Source: Lachnospiraceae bacterium (GTDB taxonomy: Bacteria; Bacillota; Clostridia; Lachnospirales; Lachnospiraceae). From it: a stretch of DNA of 37,107 nt. Each line of letters starts with the position of its first letter. Position 1 is the first letter of the stretch. The notes beneath the pieces were generated by a model. That model had not been told where the DNA came from. It saw nothing but the letters and a program-made list of their open reading frames with translations, and did not search any database. The stretch is from assembly GCA_011960625.1 (NCBI GenBank), contig BLMJ01000224.1:161523-198629 (forward strand), in the 5' to 3' direction. Made by a program: the position numbers and the translations under genes. This document shows, piece by piece, positions 14,589-24,173 of this stretch.

Positions 14589-15965
14589 TTATCTGTATTT
14601 TACAAATTTCATTATCTTCCGTAATGCACCGCCACTCTCATTGGGGAAAATTACAAATGATAAGACAAGCGATATGCAACTATAAATTATGAATCCTATC
14701 ACTGGAGGGCACGTATATCCTAATAAACACAATAAAACAATCTCAGCAATGGAATAAAGAATTTCTCTAATCGGAAACCCGAATCCATTGAAATCAAAGC
14801 AGCACAATAAATACCAAAACAAAGCCGATAATAATGTGCCAATCGCAAATGCCTCTTTTATATGCATCAGCGAATATAGTGCCGCATTCAGAACAGCGCC
14901 TATCACTACAACCAGTACAATCCCCATGAAGTATTTATTCTGCTTTTTTTCAACCTTGTACAAGTTCACATATATACCTTTAATAGGAACATATAATACT
15001 TGGCTGGAAAACAGAATCAAAAGGACTGCTATTGAGCCATGATATTTTACCAAAAAATGTTCTATAATAAATATCACCGGAAATGCACCCGCCGCTATAA
15101 TTGCAGATGCTATTGTGACATATCTACGAATAGACATGATTTTTCTCTTTTCATTATTATTACAAAAAAAGTTATACAGTGTTGTAGTGATAGGCGTAAT
15201 CGCAACAGTAAGCAGATTTTCCATACTAACCGCGAATGAATATTCTGCAAAAGTTAGTGTATTCATCAATGCTTTAATGAACCATCTATCCATACTTGTA
15301 AGTAAAATGGATGAGAAGTTTCCAAGCATCAGGAAAATACCCGATTTGATTTGACACATCAATTCATAAATACTGAAATATTTAATCTCGCATATCGCAA
15401 CTTTAGCCTTGTATTCCGATACAATCCATACAATGACATTTACAAATGAATAACCCCAAAGGAAAAATCTATAATCATCGGTTCTAAACACTATCAACAT
15501 GATCAGCACCATAAAAAATGTTAGAATCGTATTCATTCTTAAAATATTCTTATATCTACCGAACTCCCCCGTTGCCTGATATATATTTTTATAGAAATTA
15601 AGCATATTTAAAGGGATGATAGAGAATGCAAAAAGCAATAGAACATCGTCATTTATGATAAATCCCAATACAATAACTGCGATAGTTATGAGGCTCTGAA
15701 AAACAGCAAAAGTGATATAAGGTGTACGAAACTCACTCTTTGGCACCTCTGAATACTCCATTCCTCCAAATTTAAGATATATTCCATCCAAAAATCCTAG
15801 GTGTAGAAGGCCTATATATGAGATGTATAACTGATATGTTTTTATACTTGCATAAGAATCTACCGATAAAATCTTTGGCAGCACAAACCCTGTCACTAAT
15901 CCCAAAAGCAAACTCAGAAAATTTGCCCAAAATACATCCCAGATCCCCTTTTTTAGCTTTTCCAT
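14589..15965 (-). CDS. wzx: Wzx-type oligosaccharide flippase
   Basis: A 458-residue polytopic membrane protein of the MOP/PST superfamily, with about 12 hydrophobic segments. It opens MEKLKKGIWDVFWANFLSLL, with TGFVLPKILSVDSYA, the usual first-helix pattern of Wzx proteins. It moves undecaprenyl-linked repeat units across the membrane. It overlaps the end of the GT2 gene by 13 bp, with AAGGA about 10 nt before the start. Together with the EpsG/Wzy-like gene it shows that operon B uses a Wzx/Wzy route. No chain-length or tyrosine-kinase gene is present in the window. Confidence 0.9.
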   Translation of the reverse strand: MEKLKKGIWDVFWANFLSLLLGLVTGFVLPKILSVDSYASIKTYQLYISYIGLLHLGFLDGIYLKFGGMEYSEVPKSEFRTPYITFAVFQSLITIAVIVLGFIINDDVLLLFAFSIIPLNMLNFYKNIYQATGEFGRYKNILRMNTILTFFMVLIMLIVFRTDDYRFFLWGYSFVNVIVWIVSEYKAKVAICEIKYFSIYELMCQIKSGIFLMLGNFSSILLTSMDRWFIKALMNTLTFAEYSFAVSMENLLTVAITPITTTLYNFFCNNNEKRKIMSIRRYVTIASAIIAAGAFPVIFIIEHFLVKYHGSIAVLLILFSSQVLYVPIKGIYVNLYKVEKKQNKYFMGIVLVVVIGAVLNAALYSLMHIKEAFAIGTLLSALFWYLLCCFDFNGFGFPIREILYSIAEIVLLCLLGYTCPPVIGFIIYSCISLVLSFVIFPNESGGALRKIMKFVKYR

Positions 15966-16804
15966 CCAAATGGTTTCCTTCCATGTATGATTCTATTCCC
16001 ATCTATCCACCCTAGCAAAAAAGCCCGCAAGCTGCCCAACCTATCATTTTCAAAAAGTAACGTTTTCAGTATCTTCTTTTTCATGGCTACTTTCTGGGAG
16101 ACATCTGTTATTTTGTTCTTTTTTCTATAATAGATGTAATTTCTTGCAATATAGTATTTTCGCATATTTGAATGATTGCTAAGAATGATCTTTTTTCCAA
16201 ATACAACCTTTTGTTCACTTGTACCAATTGTATGATCTAATACAACAGATGGTGTTTGGAGGATCTCATAACCTTCCTTTTTCAAACGATAGCAAAAATC
16301 AAAATCTACAAAATCAATAAACATTGTCTCATCAAAACCGCCAATAGCTTTCCAAGCCTTAGTACTGGTAAAACTTCCGGATGTAATACAATGCTCTACA
16401 CTTTTAACATTCTCGTCTAATGTGTTTATCCCATACTCAACATTAGGATCTCGAAATAGTGGAGACACAATCCCAATTGAGTCACCGCAATATATCAAAT
16501 AATTGCTAATCATGTCCATTGGACATATAGAATCTTGATCAAGTGTCAGAACCCACTCACAAGATGTGTGCCCAATGGAGTATTCAAATATTCTATTCAA
16601 AGCATACGCAATTCCTTTGTTCTCGAAGTTATCTATTAGGACTATTTTTTCATTTTCTTGGGTCAGCGTCAATATATCCCCGAAATTTGCAGACCCATTG
16701 TCACAAATAATCAAGAGAGAAACCTGAAAGAAAATTCCATCTATATTCCTTTTCAATCTGTCTATTATCGGGTTATACGTTACAATTCCTGCACAACAGT
16801 CCAT
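15953..16804 (-). CDS. Family 2 glycosyltransferase (rhamnosyltransferase-like)
   Basis: A 283-residue inverting GT-A enzyme. It starts MDCCAGIVTYNPIIDRL after AGGTGAAA; an upstream in-frame stretch is hydrophobic sequence belonging to the previous gene in another frame. It has IICDNGS, the LTLDQDS metal-binding motif and GFDETMFIDFVDFDFCYRLK, as in RfbF-like transferases. It would add one sugar to the lipid-linked repeat unit at the inner face of the membrane. Donor and linkage cannot be read from sequence. Confidence 0.88.
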   Translation of the reverse strand: MDCCAGIVTYNPIIDRLKRNIDGIFFQVSLLIICDNGSANFGDILTLTQENEKIVLIDNFENKGIAYALNRIFEYSIGHTSCEWVLTLDQDSICPMDMISNYLIYCGDSIGIVSPLFRDPNVEYGINTLDENVKSVEHCITSGSFTSTKAWKAIGGFDETMFIDFVDFDFCYRLKKEGYEILQTPSVVLDHTIGTSEQKVVFGKKIILSNHSNMRKYYIARNYIYYRKKNKITDVSQKVAMKKKILKTLLFENDRLGSLRAFLLGWIDGNRIIHGRKPFGWKS

Positions 16805-16814
16805 CTTTTTCACC

Positions 16815-17921
16815 TCAAAATACGGATTCAAAAAATTGATTATTTTCAAAATATGGAATAAAAACTGTCTCGAAATTACTTGAAGACAATACAACGATAA
16901 ATAAGTAAAAAAGAGCAAACATTACGCATAATACAAGCATTATTAAACGTGTATTATTAAATACAATTTTATGCATTCCCCTTGCCTCGATTATTCCATT
17001 TGGATAAATATTTGAAACGAAGCAATAAAATAAAATGCATAATAACTGTTGGATTCTGTATGCATCTTTGAAAAAGAATGTCACGGGAATAACAACGACA
17101 CTAATAATTGCCACTTTTTGAATATAATCCTTTTTTTGAAGTTTGTCTAAATTGTTATGTTCACAAAAGTGATTGAATGTACGAAGCATAATCAAGAAAA
17201 ATGTCCAAATAATAATCTCAATTATCATCCAATAAACTATCGAGTTAAATGTGAATGTATGGATATAGGAAAGCTTCGATAGCATTCCTGGGAACAGAGA
17301 CAGTATTTTATTTGCACCACCCATTCCCATTATTGCAATTACTAAGCAACAAGCTCCTGTATATACAACTGTCCTTTTTAAGTTTAGACGTCGTATTGGC
17401 AGCATAATCATGAACAAAATTGTGCCGATATGAAATAATGCTGCAATGACAATTAACACTGAAAAATAGATTTCTCCCAATCTAATATTTTCATTGAATA
17501 ACAAAATAAAGCCCAATAATACAAATGCGCAAGCAAATGAAAATCTAATCTGGGTCGTCTCGACACACGCTGGAAATATAAAGTATAATGCATATACTAA
17601 ATTAGGATTTGACGATGTTTTTTTGATTATTATCCCTAACGCCAAAACATATACCAGCGATATTAATATCAAAAACTGTTCATAGGATAACCCGATGTTA
17701 TTCCCAAGTCTAAACAGTTTGAAAAATAGATATTCTGTTCTCTCTTCTAACGCACTGGAATCATAATATGTATATCTCGTAAGATAGTTTTGATAATCTG
17801 CATTTCCAAAACTCCACCCCATCATCACCCACATCAAGCACAGTTGGAATGTGGATACCAACTTAGATTTTTCAAATACAATTCCTAGTATAATGGCAAA
17901 TATGACCAGAACATACCACAT
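16815..17921 (-). CDS. wzy: EpsG-family polysaccharide polymerase (Wzy-like)
   Basis: A 368-residue membrane protein with roughly ten hydrophobic segments and a large loop near the middle. It shows GNADYQNYLTRYTYY after the second helix and TTQIRFSFACAFVLLG, as in EpsG-family proteins, which act as polymerases. The start at 17921 follows AAGGAAGG at somewhat long spacing. It joins repeat units on the outer face of the membrane. Its position between glycosyltransferases and the flippase is typical. Confidence 0.85.
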   Translation of the reverse strand: MWYVLVIFAIILGIVFEKSKLVSTFQLCLMWVMMGWSFGNADYQNYLTRYTYYDSSALEERTEYLFFKLFRLGNNIGLSYEQFLILISLVYVLALGIIIKKTSSNPNLVYALYFIFPACVETTQIRFSFACAFVLLGFILLFNENIRLGEIYFSVLIVIAALFHIGTILFMIMLPIRRLNLKRTVVYTGACCLVIAIMGMGGANKILSLFPGMLSKLSYIHTFTFNSIVYWMIIEIIIWTFFLIMLRTFNHFCEHNNLDKLQKKDYIQKVAIISVVVIPVTFFFKDAYRIQQLLCILFYCFVSNIYPNGIIEARGMHKIVFNNTRLIMLVLCVMFALFYLFIVVLSSSNFETVFIPYFENNQFFESVF

Positions 17922-17940
17922 ATTATCGAGTTATCCTTCC

Positions 17941-18900
17941 TTAATCAAATTTATTTGCTCTACCCCAAAGCTTATATAGAAAAACAAAAGCACATGTTGG
18001 CAAAGCTCTGTGTACGGCGGCGACAAATTTAGTCCTAATAGATAATTTACTCTCTTCCAAAGGTGTGTCCACCCATTGGCTCAGTTGTTTATATTTCAAA
18101 TACTCGTCCTTAAATGGATGTGTCGAATTTTCGCACCACGGTCTCTCATGAAAACCAGATACATAGTGGATTATGCACGGCTTCTTTATTGCCTCTTCTA
18201 TTCCTTGTTCATTGTAATATTCAGTTCCGGCAACTAACCTCAATTCCTTGCTGCTATAATCCGTACATGCGCTCGTCAAATTATACCGAACATCCAATTT
18301 ATACATATACTTCTGGCATATGGCGTTTATAGTCCCCTCACTTAGTACGGGAGGAAGACCGTTCCATTTTTCAATATAATCGATACACTTTTTCTCGAAA
18401 CCCATTTTCCGCCACATATTCAAATTCAGCAAGGCCACGCCATCATTCATCACAAAATCATCTTGCTTCAAACCTATTTTCTTCTTTACCGCCGGAGTAT
18501 TAATCGTCTGTACTCCCGCGATTGCGTAGTTCCGCATATCTATATTCCATAGTTCTTTGATGCTGCTCACTACAACCGTATCACTATCTATATAGAGAAT
18601 TTTATTTATACCCTGAATACGACCAAAAAATATCTTCGCATATACGCTTTTGATGTGCCTCCCGGTCGAATTTACGGGCAATTCCAGCTCCCAATCTATA
18701 AATGGTATAATAACCAGTTTTCTTTCATATTTATCAACAATGGATTGCAGCGCCCCTCTTGACTCCTTTGAAATACCCATATCTATGAAAAATACCGTTA
18801 TTTGATCAATGTCCTGATTATTCTCAAATAATGATATTAAAGAAATACCTGTATGAATCATATACGCATCATTACATGCATATGCCACGTTTACTTCCAT
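17941..18900 (-). CDS. Family 8 glycosyltransferase
   Basis: A 319-residue retaining GT-A enzyme. N-terminal NVAYACNDAYMIHTGISLISL, the YIDSDTVV metal-binding DxD motif, FVMNDGVALLNL and IIHYVSGFHERPW are typical of the GT8 family (galactosyl- or glucosyltransferases such as LgtC-like proteins). SD GAGGATGT lies just before the ATG. It probably adds galactose, glucose or a related sugar to the repeat unit. Cytoplasmic, membrane-associated. Confidence 0.9.
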   Translation of the reverse strand: MEVNVAYACNDAYMIHTGISLISLFENNQDIDQITVFFIDMGISKESRGALQSIVDKYERKLVIIPFIDWELELPVNSTGRHIKSVYAKIFFGRIQGINKILYIDSDTVVVSSIKELWNIDMRNYAIAGVQTINTPAVKKKIGLKQDDFVMNDGVALLNLNMWRKMGFEKKCIDYIEKWNGLPPVLSEGTINAICQKYMYKLDVRYNLTSACTDYSSKELRLVAGTEYYNEQGIEEAIKKPCIIHYVSGFHERPWCENSTHPFKDEYLKYKQLSQWVDTPLEESKLSIRTKFVAAVHRALPTCAFVFLYKLWGRANKFD

Positions 18901-18913
18901 ACATCCTCACCAT

Positions 18914-20005
18914 CTACCGTCTATCTTCTCCAAATAAGCATTGAAATTCGTTCATATATTTTCTATAATCGAATCTCCGTTTATCTATGTTTCTATTTGT
19001 TTTATCTTGAAGAACTTCAAGACACCCCTTCAGTTCAGAAAACAAATCCAATAATATACTATTACTTTCATCCAAATACTCTTCAATGTTGCTAAACCGA
19101 TTAGCAATCACCGGTGTCCCGCAGGAGATTGCCTCTGGAATTTTTGTTGGAAATCCTGCCTCCACGACTTTATTCCTTTCCCTAAGAACAACCACCCAAT
19201 CGGCTTTTTTCGTCATTTGAATTACTTGTGCGTTTGACACGCGTCCATGAAATCGAACTCTGTTGCCTTGATACTGAAGAGCATACATTTCGTTATACTG
19301 TTCTTTTGTCAGCCCAACGACATCCAGACAAATATCTTCTCTGTTAGAACTCTCAACAGCATCTACAACTACATCCAGTTTTTCCTTTTGCGCACTGGGA
19401 GAACCAGCATAAATCAATTTGATCCCTTCATGGTCACAATAATCTTCCGTTTGCCACTTGTTCTCATCCATATCAACAAGAGGCGGTATTTTAACTGTAT
19501 TTACTTTGTCTTTATAATACTGATATAGATATTCACTGATTGCGATTACACCGTCCATCCTAGTTTGGATGTATCTCATTCGAAGTTCTGTATCGAATCC
19601 TTTCATCAATCTGAAGATTAGGTTACCGGTAGGTTTATACCACTCCGTAGCATCTGCATAACATTTAATCCCATTTTCTTTACAGTAAGATTTTAAATTA
19701 TTCAACGCAACTGCAGGGTAGTTATACGCAATTACAATCAAAGCATTTGTTCTCTCAATCAGAGCTATAATCTGTCTGCAACTGAAAAGATACTTCTCCT
19801 GTGACTCTCTCCTATACTCATAAGTAAGAAAACCTTCATAATATACTTTCCTTGGCTGTCCTTCATAGTCTGACAATGCATTTACAAAGACCACTTTATA
19901 TCCAATATCTCTAAGGGCTTTTGCATTGGAAATCACTCGCAGTGCCGCTGCATTCTTGTCTGGCAATTGAAATCCTCCAATATATAGAATCGTTCCTTTG
20001 ACCAT
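18914..20005 (-). CDS. Family 4-type glycosyltransferase
   Basis: A 363-residue GT-B enzyme. It begins MVKGTILYIGGFQLPDKNAA, has LIYAGSPSAQKEKLDVVVDA as the donor-domain start, and a donor-site segment VVEAGFPTKIPEAISCGTPV. The ATG at 20005 overlaps the upstream stop as TGATG with AGGGAG in front; a start 21 bp upstream is less likely. Middle-operon glycosyltransferase, specificity unknown. Confidence 0.87.
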   Translation of the reverse strand: MVKGTILYIGGFQLPDKNAAALRVISNAKALRDIGYKVVFVNALSDYEGQPRKVYYEGFLTYEYRRESQEKYLFSCRQIIALIERTNALIVIAYNYPAVALNNLKSYCKENGIKCYADATEWYKPTGNLIFRLMKGFDTELRMRYIQTRMDGVIAISEYLYQYYKDKVNTVKIPPLVDMDENKWQTEDYCDHEGIKLIYAGSPSAQKEKLDVVVDAVESSNREDICLDVVGLTKEQYNEMYALQYQGNRVRFHGRVSNAQVIQMTKKADWVVVLRERNKVVEAGFPTKIPEAISCGTPVIANRFSNIEEYLDESNSILLDLFSELKGCLEVLQDKTNRNIDKRRFDYRKYMNEFQCLFGEDRR

Positions 20006-20979
20006 CACAAGTTCTCCCTGTACCACTCAATCGCAGCTTTGATTCCCCTCTCGAAGCTCCACTCCGGATCATAACCAAGCATTTTCTTTGCTTTGTTAAT
20101 ATCAGCATTGCTGTGTTTGATATCACCGGCTCTGTCCGGCCCGAATTTTGGTTCAATATTCACATTGAGTGCTTCAGTTAAACCATAGTAAATATCAATA
20201 AGATATTCTCGACCACCAAAAGCAATATTGAATGCTTCCCCAGCCGCCTCATGAGGTGCCAGACAGGCTTTCAAGTTTGCCTCGATAACATTCTCAATAT
20301 AAGTAAAGTCGCGGCTCTGTCTACCATCACCATTGATCGTTGGCTGCTCCCCATCCAAGAGCTGTTTTATGAATTTCGGGATTACCGCCGCATAGGCTCC
20401 GTTTGGATCCTGCCTTCTCCCAAATACATTGAAATACCGAAGTCCGTAGGTATCCAGTCCATAATGCTTAGTGTATTGTTTTGCCCATTCCTCATCACAC
20501 ATTTTGGTCAACGCATATGGAGACAGAAGATTTCCTTCCCGTCCTTCCGTCTTTGGCAAATTCGGTTCATCTCCGTAAACACTGCTGCTTGACGCATAGA
20601 CAAACTTCATTACGCCATTGTGTCGTGCCGCTTCCAGCATATTCAGCGTGCCCTGAATGTTGTTGGTACAGTAGAACAGCGGCATCTCGATAGATCGCGG
20701 AACACTGCCCCAAGCAGCCTGGTTAAGGACATAATCTACACCATCACAGGCCTTCATGCAGGCATCCAAATCTTTGATATCGCCCTTGATGAAGGTGTAG
20801 TTTGGATTCTCCAAGAAAGCGTCCACATTCTCTTGTTTCCCCGTTGACAGATCATCCAGGCAACGAACTTTATAACCTAAATTTAAAATTGCCTCACACA
20901 AGTTGGAGCCAATGAAACCGGCACCACCTGTGACAAGAAAAGTGCTTCCTTCCGGAAAGTTCAGATTCTGATATCCCAT
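20005..20979 (-). CDS. WbpP-like UDP-HexNAc/HexNAcA 4-epimerase
   Basis: A 324-residue extended SDR. It has TGGAGFIGSNL near the N-terminus, a substrate segment YASSSSVYGDEPNLPKTE, and SPYALTKMCDEEWAKQY with the Tyr-xxx-Lys pair. The WGSVPRS segment and overall form match WbpP/TviC-type epimerases rather than GalE. The ATG at 20979 has GGAGG at 8 nt. Adjacent to the WbpO/TviB-like dehydrogenase, it would make UDP-GalNAc or UDP-GalNAcA from the gluco form, as in the Vi antigen and O6 pathways. Confidence 0.88.
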   Translation of the reverse strand: MGYQNLNFPEGSTFLVTGGAGFIGSNLCEAILNLGYKVRCLDDLSTGKQENVDAFLENPNYTFIKGDIKDLDACMKACDGVDYVLNQAAWGSVPRSIEMPLFYCTNNIQGTLNMLEAARHNGVMKFVYASSSSVYGDEPNLPKTEGREGNLLSPYALTKMCDEEWAKQYTKHYGLDTYGLRYFNVFGRRQDPNGAYAAVIPKFIKQLLDGEQPTINGDGRQSRDFTYIENVIEANLKACLAPHEAAGEAFNIAFGGREYLIDIYYGLTEALNVNIEPKFGPDRAGDIKHSNADINKAKKMLGYDPEWSFERGIKAAIEWYRENL

Positions 20980-20981
20980 GA

Positions 20982-22295
20982 TTATAACCTCCAATAACTG
21001 TATACGGCTGCTTCATATTCTTTGCGATTCAGCAAGCCTTTCAAATCCAGCAGAACTTTTTTACCATCACCGTAGAGTTTGTCCATCTGGTCCATTGTGA
21101 AGGATGAGAAATCTGTGTGCGCCACAGCCAGAACCACAGCGTCCATATCCTTAATTTCTGCCATATCCACAAATTCTACGCCATAGAGCCGCTTCGCTTC
21201 TTCCGCATCCGCCACCGGGTCTGAGATCAGAGGCTCAATACCATATTCATGCAGTTCCTTCACGATATCAATAATCTTTGTATTTCTCGTATCAGGACAA
21301 TTCTCTTTAAAGGTAAATCCCAGGATGGCAACCTTCGCACCTTTCACTGCTTTATCTGCAGCGATCAGGTTCTTCACTACGTTCTCCGCCACATACTTGC
21401 CCATGTCATCGTTAATCCTTCTGCCGGACAGGATGATCTGACTGTGGTAACCCAGTTCCTCTGCTTTATATGTCAAATAATAAGGATCCACCCCAATACA
21501 ATGGCCACCAACAAGACCTGGATAGAATTTTAAGAAATTCCACTTTGTCCCCGCCGCTTCCAGCACGGACTTTGTGTCAATACCCATTTTATTGAAAATG
21601 AAGGAAAGTTCGTTCATGAAAGCGATATTGATATCTCGCTGGCTGTTTTCAATAACCTTGGCAGCCTCGGCAACCTTAATGCTCTCCGCTCTATGAACAC
21701 CTACATCCACTACAATCTCATATACCTTCGCCACGGTGTCCAGTGTCTCTTCATTCATGCCGGAGACAATCTTTGTGATAGTGGAAAGCCTATGTATCTT
21801 ATCACCGGGATTGATTCGCTCCGGAGAGTATCCAATCTTGAAGTCGATTCCACATTTCAGCCCGGATTCTCGCTCCAGAATCGGCACACAGATATCTTCT
21901 GTCACTCCGGGATAGACCGTGGATTCAAATACAACAACAGAACCTTTCGTCAAGTTCCTGCCAAGGATTTCACTTGCACCCTCTACCGGAGTCAAATCCG
22001 GTGTGTGATCGTCGTTTACAGGAGTGGGAACCGCCACGATATGGAATTTGGCACGACGAAGGTCCTCCTCATTAGATGTGAACTCTACTGTTGTATTCTT
22101 TATCACATCATCTCCGACTTCCTTGGTCGGATCTATACCTGACTTGTAGGTCTCAATCTTTGCGGCATTCAAGTCAAATCCAATTACCTTCACGCCGCGC
22201 TTAGCAAATTCCACGGCAATTGGCATACCTACATAGCCAAGACCAACTAGGGAAAGAGATTCCTCTTGTTTTTTAATTCTTTCGTAAAGTTCCAT
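20982..22295 (-). CDS. Nucleotide-sugar 6-dehydrogenase, WbpO/TviB type
   Basis: A 437-residue UDP-glucose/GDP-mannose dehydrogenase family enzyme oxidising C6 of a UDP-HexNAc to the uronic acid. It has LSLVGLGYVGMPIAVEF, STVYPGVTE, GYSPERINPGDKIH, and the active-site GLVGGHCIGVDPYYLTY with the catalytic cysteine. The SPERINPGD form is typical of WbpO/TviB. Paired with the 4-epimerase directly downstream it predicts GalNAcA (or GlcNAcA) in the polymer, making it acidic. It overlaps the GT4 gene by 23 bp. Confidence 0.9.
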   Translation of the reverse strand: MELYERIKKQEESLSLVGLGYVGMPIAVEFAKRGVKVIGFDLNAAKIETYKSGIDPTKEVGDDVIKNTTVEFTSNEEDLRRAKFHIVAVPTPVNDDHTPDLTPVEGASEILGRNLTKGSVVVFESTVYPGVTEDICVPILERESGLKCGIDFKIGYSPERINPGDKIHRLSTITKIVSGMNEETLDTVAKVYEIVVDVGVHRAESIKVAEAAKVIENSQRDINIAFMNELSFIFNKMGIDTKSVLEAAGTKWNFLKFYPGLVGGHCIGVDPYYLTYKAEELGYHSQIILSGRRINDDMGKYVAENVVKNLIAADKAVKGAKVAILGFTFKENCPDTRNTKIIDIVKELHEYGIEPLISDPVADAEEAKRLYGVEFVDMAEIKDMDAVVLAVAHTDFSSFTMDQMDKLYGDGKKVLLDLKGLLNRKEYEAAVYSYWRL

Positions 22296-23412
22296 AATGC
22301 TTATTCTCCATTTTCTTATGAATGTGCTTCACTGCGTTAATTTCTTCTTTATATGCATTTATTACAATGTTACGATCATATTCTCGAACCATTTTCTTTC
22401 TTGCAGCGAGTCCCATTTCTTTTCGTTTTTCCTGTGATAACATTAAGAATTTAACCATTGTTTCTTCAAGGCTCTCCACATTCTTTGCTTCACATCCAAA
22501 CCCAGTAATGCCTTCGTCAAATGTTTCCTGGCATCCAGGAACTCCAGTGGTTATCACAGGGCGACCAGTCGATGAAGCCTCAAGCATTACGTTTGCCATT
22601 CCTTCATGATAAGATGGAAGGACTGTACAATGACAAGCTTTATAAAAAGGATGAACGTCTGATTGAATACCATGGTTTACTATTGCACCTTCTTTTTCAG
22701 CTTCAGCTAAATTATCTGAATAATCTTCATCACAGAATCCTACTAAATCCAAAACAACATCTTCTCTAGTTCTATGTATGTTTTTGATTGCTGAAAGAAG
22801 CTCCTCTATTCCTTTATCTTTCATGATTCGCCCTACAAAAAGGAAACGAATACCATCTTTATCCGATGGGTAATCTTCAAGAAAATGCATAGCAAGATTC
22901 ACACCAGAACCCGGAATCAATCTTGTTTTTCCTTTCACTATTCCCTTCACTGTAAATAGTAATTGGTTATTTTTATTTTGGAAGAAAACACATTGCGCTT
23001 TTTTTAGTCCTATCCGATAGAGCGTTGTAGATATTTGGGCCAATAATCCGCCATTTTCAATCGTTGTTCCCAAACCTGTGACATTTGCGATATATGGGAG
23101 CCTTTTTCTTGTGCTCACAAGGCCACCATATATATTAGGTTTTATTGTGTATGTTAGTACAATATCTGGTTTTATCTTTGTTAATGTTTCGTTATAAAAC
23201 TTAACAAGTTTTAAATCTTTAATTGGATTGGTGCTTCTCCTATCTAATACATTGCATGAGATAAACTTACATCCCATTCTCTTTATTTTCTCTACATACT
23301 CCCCGTCAGGAACACAGAAATATACATCGTAATCTTTCACAAGTTCTTCCATGAGTTCTTTTCTGAATTTGTAAAGACCCATATCAATGTTCGAAAGAAT
23401 CAATACTCGCAT
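22273..23412 (-). CDS. Family 4 glycosyltransferase (PglA-like)
   Basis: A 379-residue GT-B enzyme starting MRVLILSNIDMGLYKFRKEL. It has IRFLFVGRIMKDKGIEELL and the donor site SYHEGMANVMLEASSTGRPVI. The first ATG of the longer open frame (41 codons upstream) reads into non-family sequence, and AAAGGA precedes the ATG at 23412. As the first glycosyltransferase after the initiating PglC-like enzyme, it likely adds the second sugar, as PglA does in Campylobacter; that ordering is inferred from position. Confidence 0.9.
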   Translation of the reverse strand: MRVLILSNIDMGLYKFRKELMEELVKDYDVYFCVPDGEYVEKIKRMGCKFISCNVLDRRSTNPIKDLKLVKFYNETLTKIKPDIVLTYTIKPNIYGGLVSTRKRLPYIANVTGLGTTIENGGLLAQISTTLYRIGLKKAQCVFFQNKNNQLLFTVKGIVKGKTRLIPGSGVNLAMHFLEDYPSDKDGIRFLFVGRIMKDKGIEELLSAIKNIHRTREDVVLDLVGFCDEDYSDNLAEAEKEGAIVNHGIQSDVHPFYKACHCTVLPSYHEGMANVMLEASSTGRPVITTGVPGCQETFDEGITGFGCEAKNVESLEETMVKFLMLSQEKRKEMGLAARKKMVREYDRNIVINAYKEEINAVKHIHKKMENKHYGTLRKN

Positions 23413-23549
23413 CCTATCAGTTCCTTTCAGTTTTTCCCTACTATAAAGGCAAAGTTTGTTGTTACACTTCCGCCAATATTCAGCATCATGCCGTTGCTTC
23501 ATACTCTTTTCCGGGCTCCGTGAGACTGAACGCACTTATCGCCGCATAT

Positions 23550-24173
23550 TCAGAACTTGTTCTCTCGCCTGTCCTTCTTTATAATCTCCGCCGGTACGCC
23601 TATATATGTACCGGCTGTCTCTATATCCTTAATCACTACGGTGCCTGTACCAATCACGCAGTCTGAACAGATGGAAACATTATTGCTAACGGTTGCTCCC
23701 GCACCAATCCATGTTCCATCTCCGACAGCGACAGTCCCGCATAAATGACTGCCAACAGACACATGAACATAATCGCCGACAATACAGTCGTGGTCGATAG
23801 AGCTGCTGGTGTTGACTATACATCCCCGTCCTATCCTCACTCCCGGATTAATGACTGTACCGGCCATTACAACACTTCCGGCTCCAATCTGCACTCCTTC
23901 AGCCACAACTGCATCTGGATGAATCAGTGTGGCCATCCAGCTTTCGTCTATGGATTCCTGAATCCTCTCCCGAATCTCTGCATTCCCAATCGCTACAATG
24001 ACATCAGCATCCATATTCGCAACGTCGGTACTCCTGCCGACAACCGGGTATCCACCGCAGTCGGCAATACTCTCATCATCAAGAAAGGCTATCTCTGTAT
24101 ATCCACTTTTTTTCGCAATGTCAGCCACAACCTTTCCGTGACCGCTTGCGCCGATTATCACTAGTTTCTTCAT
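23550..24173 (-). CDS. pglD: PglD-type UDP-amino-sugar N-acetyltransferase
   Basis: A 207-residue two-domain acetyltransferase. The N-terminal Rossmann-like part has MKKLVIIGASGHGKVVADIA and FLDDES. A hexapeptide beta-helix from about residue 88 contains TLIHPDA and SSSIDHDC, with the histidines PglD uses for catalysis and acetyl-CoA binding, and ends with GTYIGVPAEII. Neighbouring DegT aminotransferase (PglE-like) and PglC-like transferase make a UDP-2,4-diacetamido-trideoxyhexose the best guess for the first sugar. It overlaps the transferase gene by 4 bp (ATGA). The matching PglF dehydratase is not seen in the window. Confidence 0.87.
   Translation of the reverse strand: MKKLVIIGASGHGKVVADIAKKSGYTEIAFLDDESIADCGGYPVVGRSTDVANMDADVIVAIGNAEIRERIQESIDESWMATLIHPDAVVAEGVQIGAGSVVMAGTVINPGVRIGRGCIVNTSSSIDHDCIVGDYVHVSVGSHLCGTVAVGDGTWIGAGATVSNNVSICSDCVIGTGTVVIKDIETAGTYIGVPAEIIKKDRRENKF

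Noticed and set aside
23413-23535. N-terminal extension of the GT4 gene
   Set aside because: No family similarity before MRVLILSN, and AAAGGA precedes that ATG.
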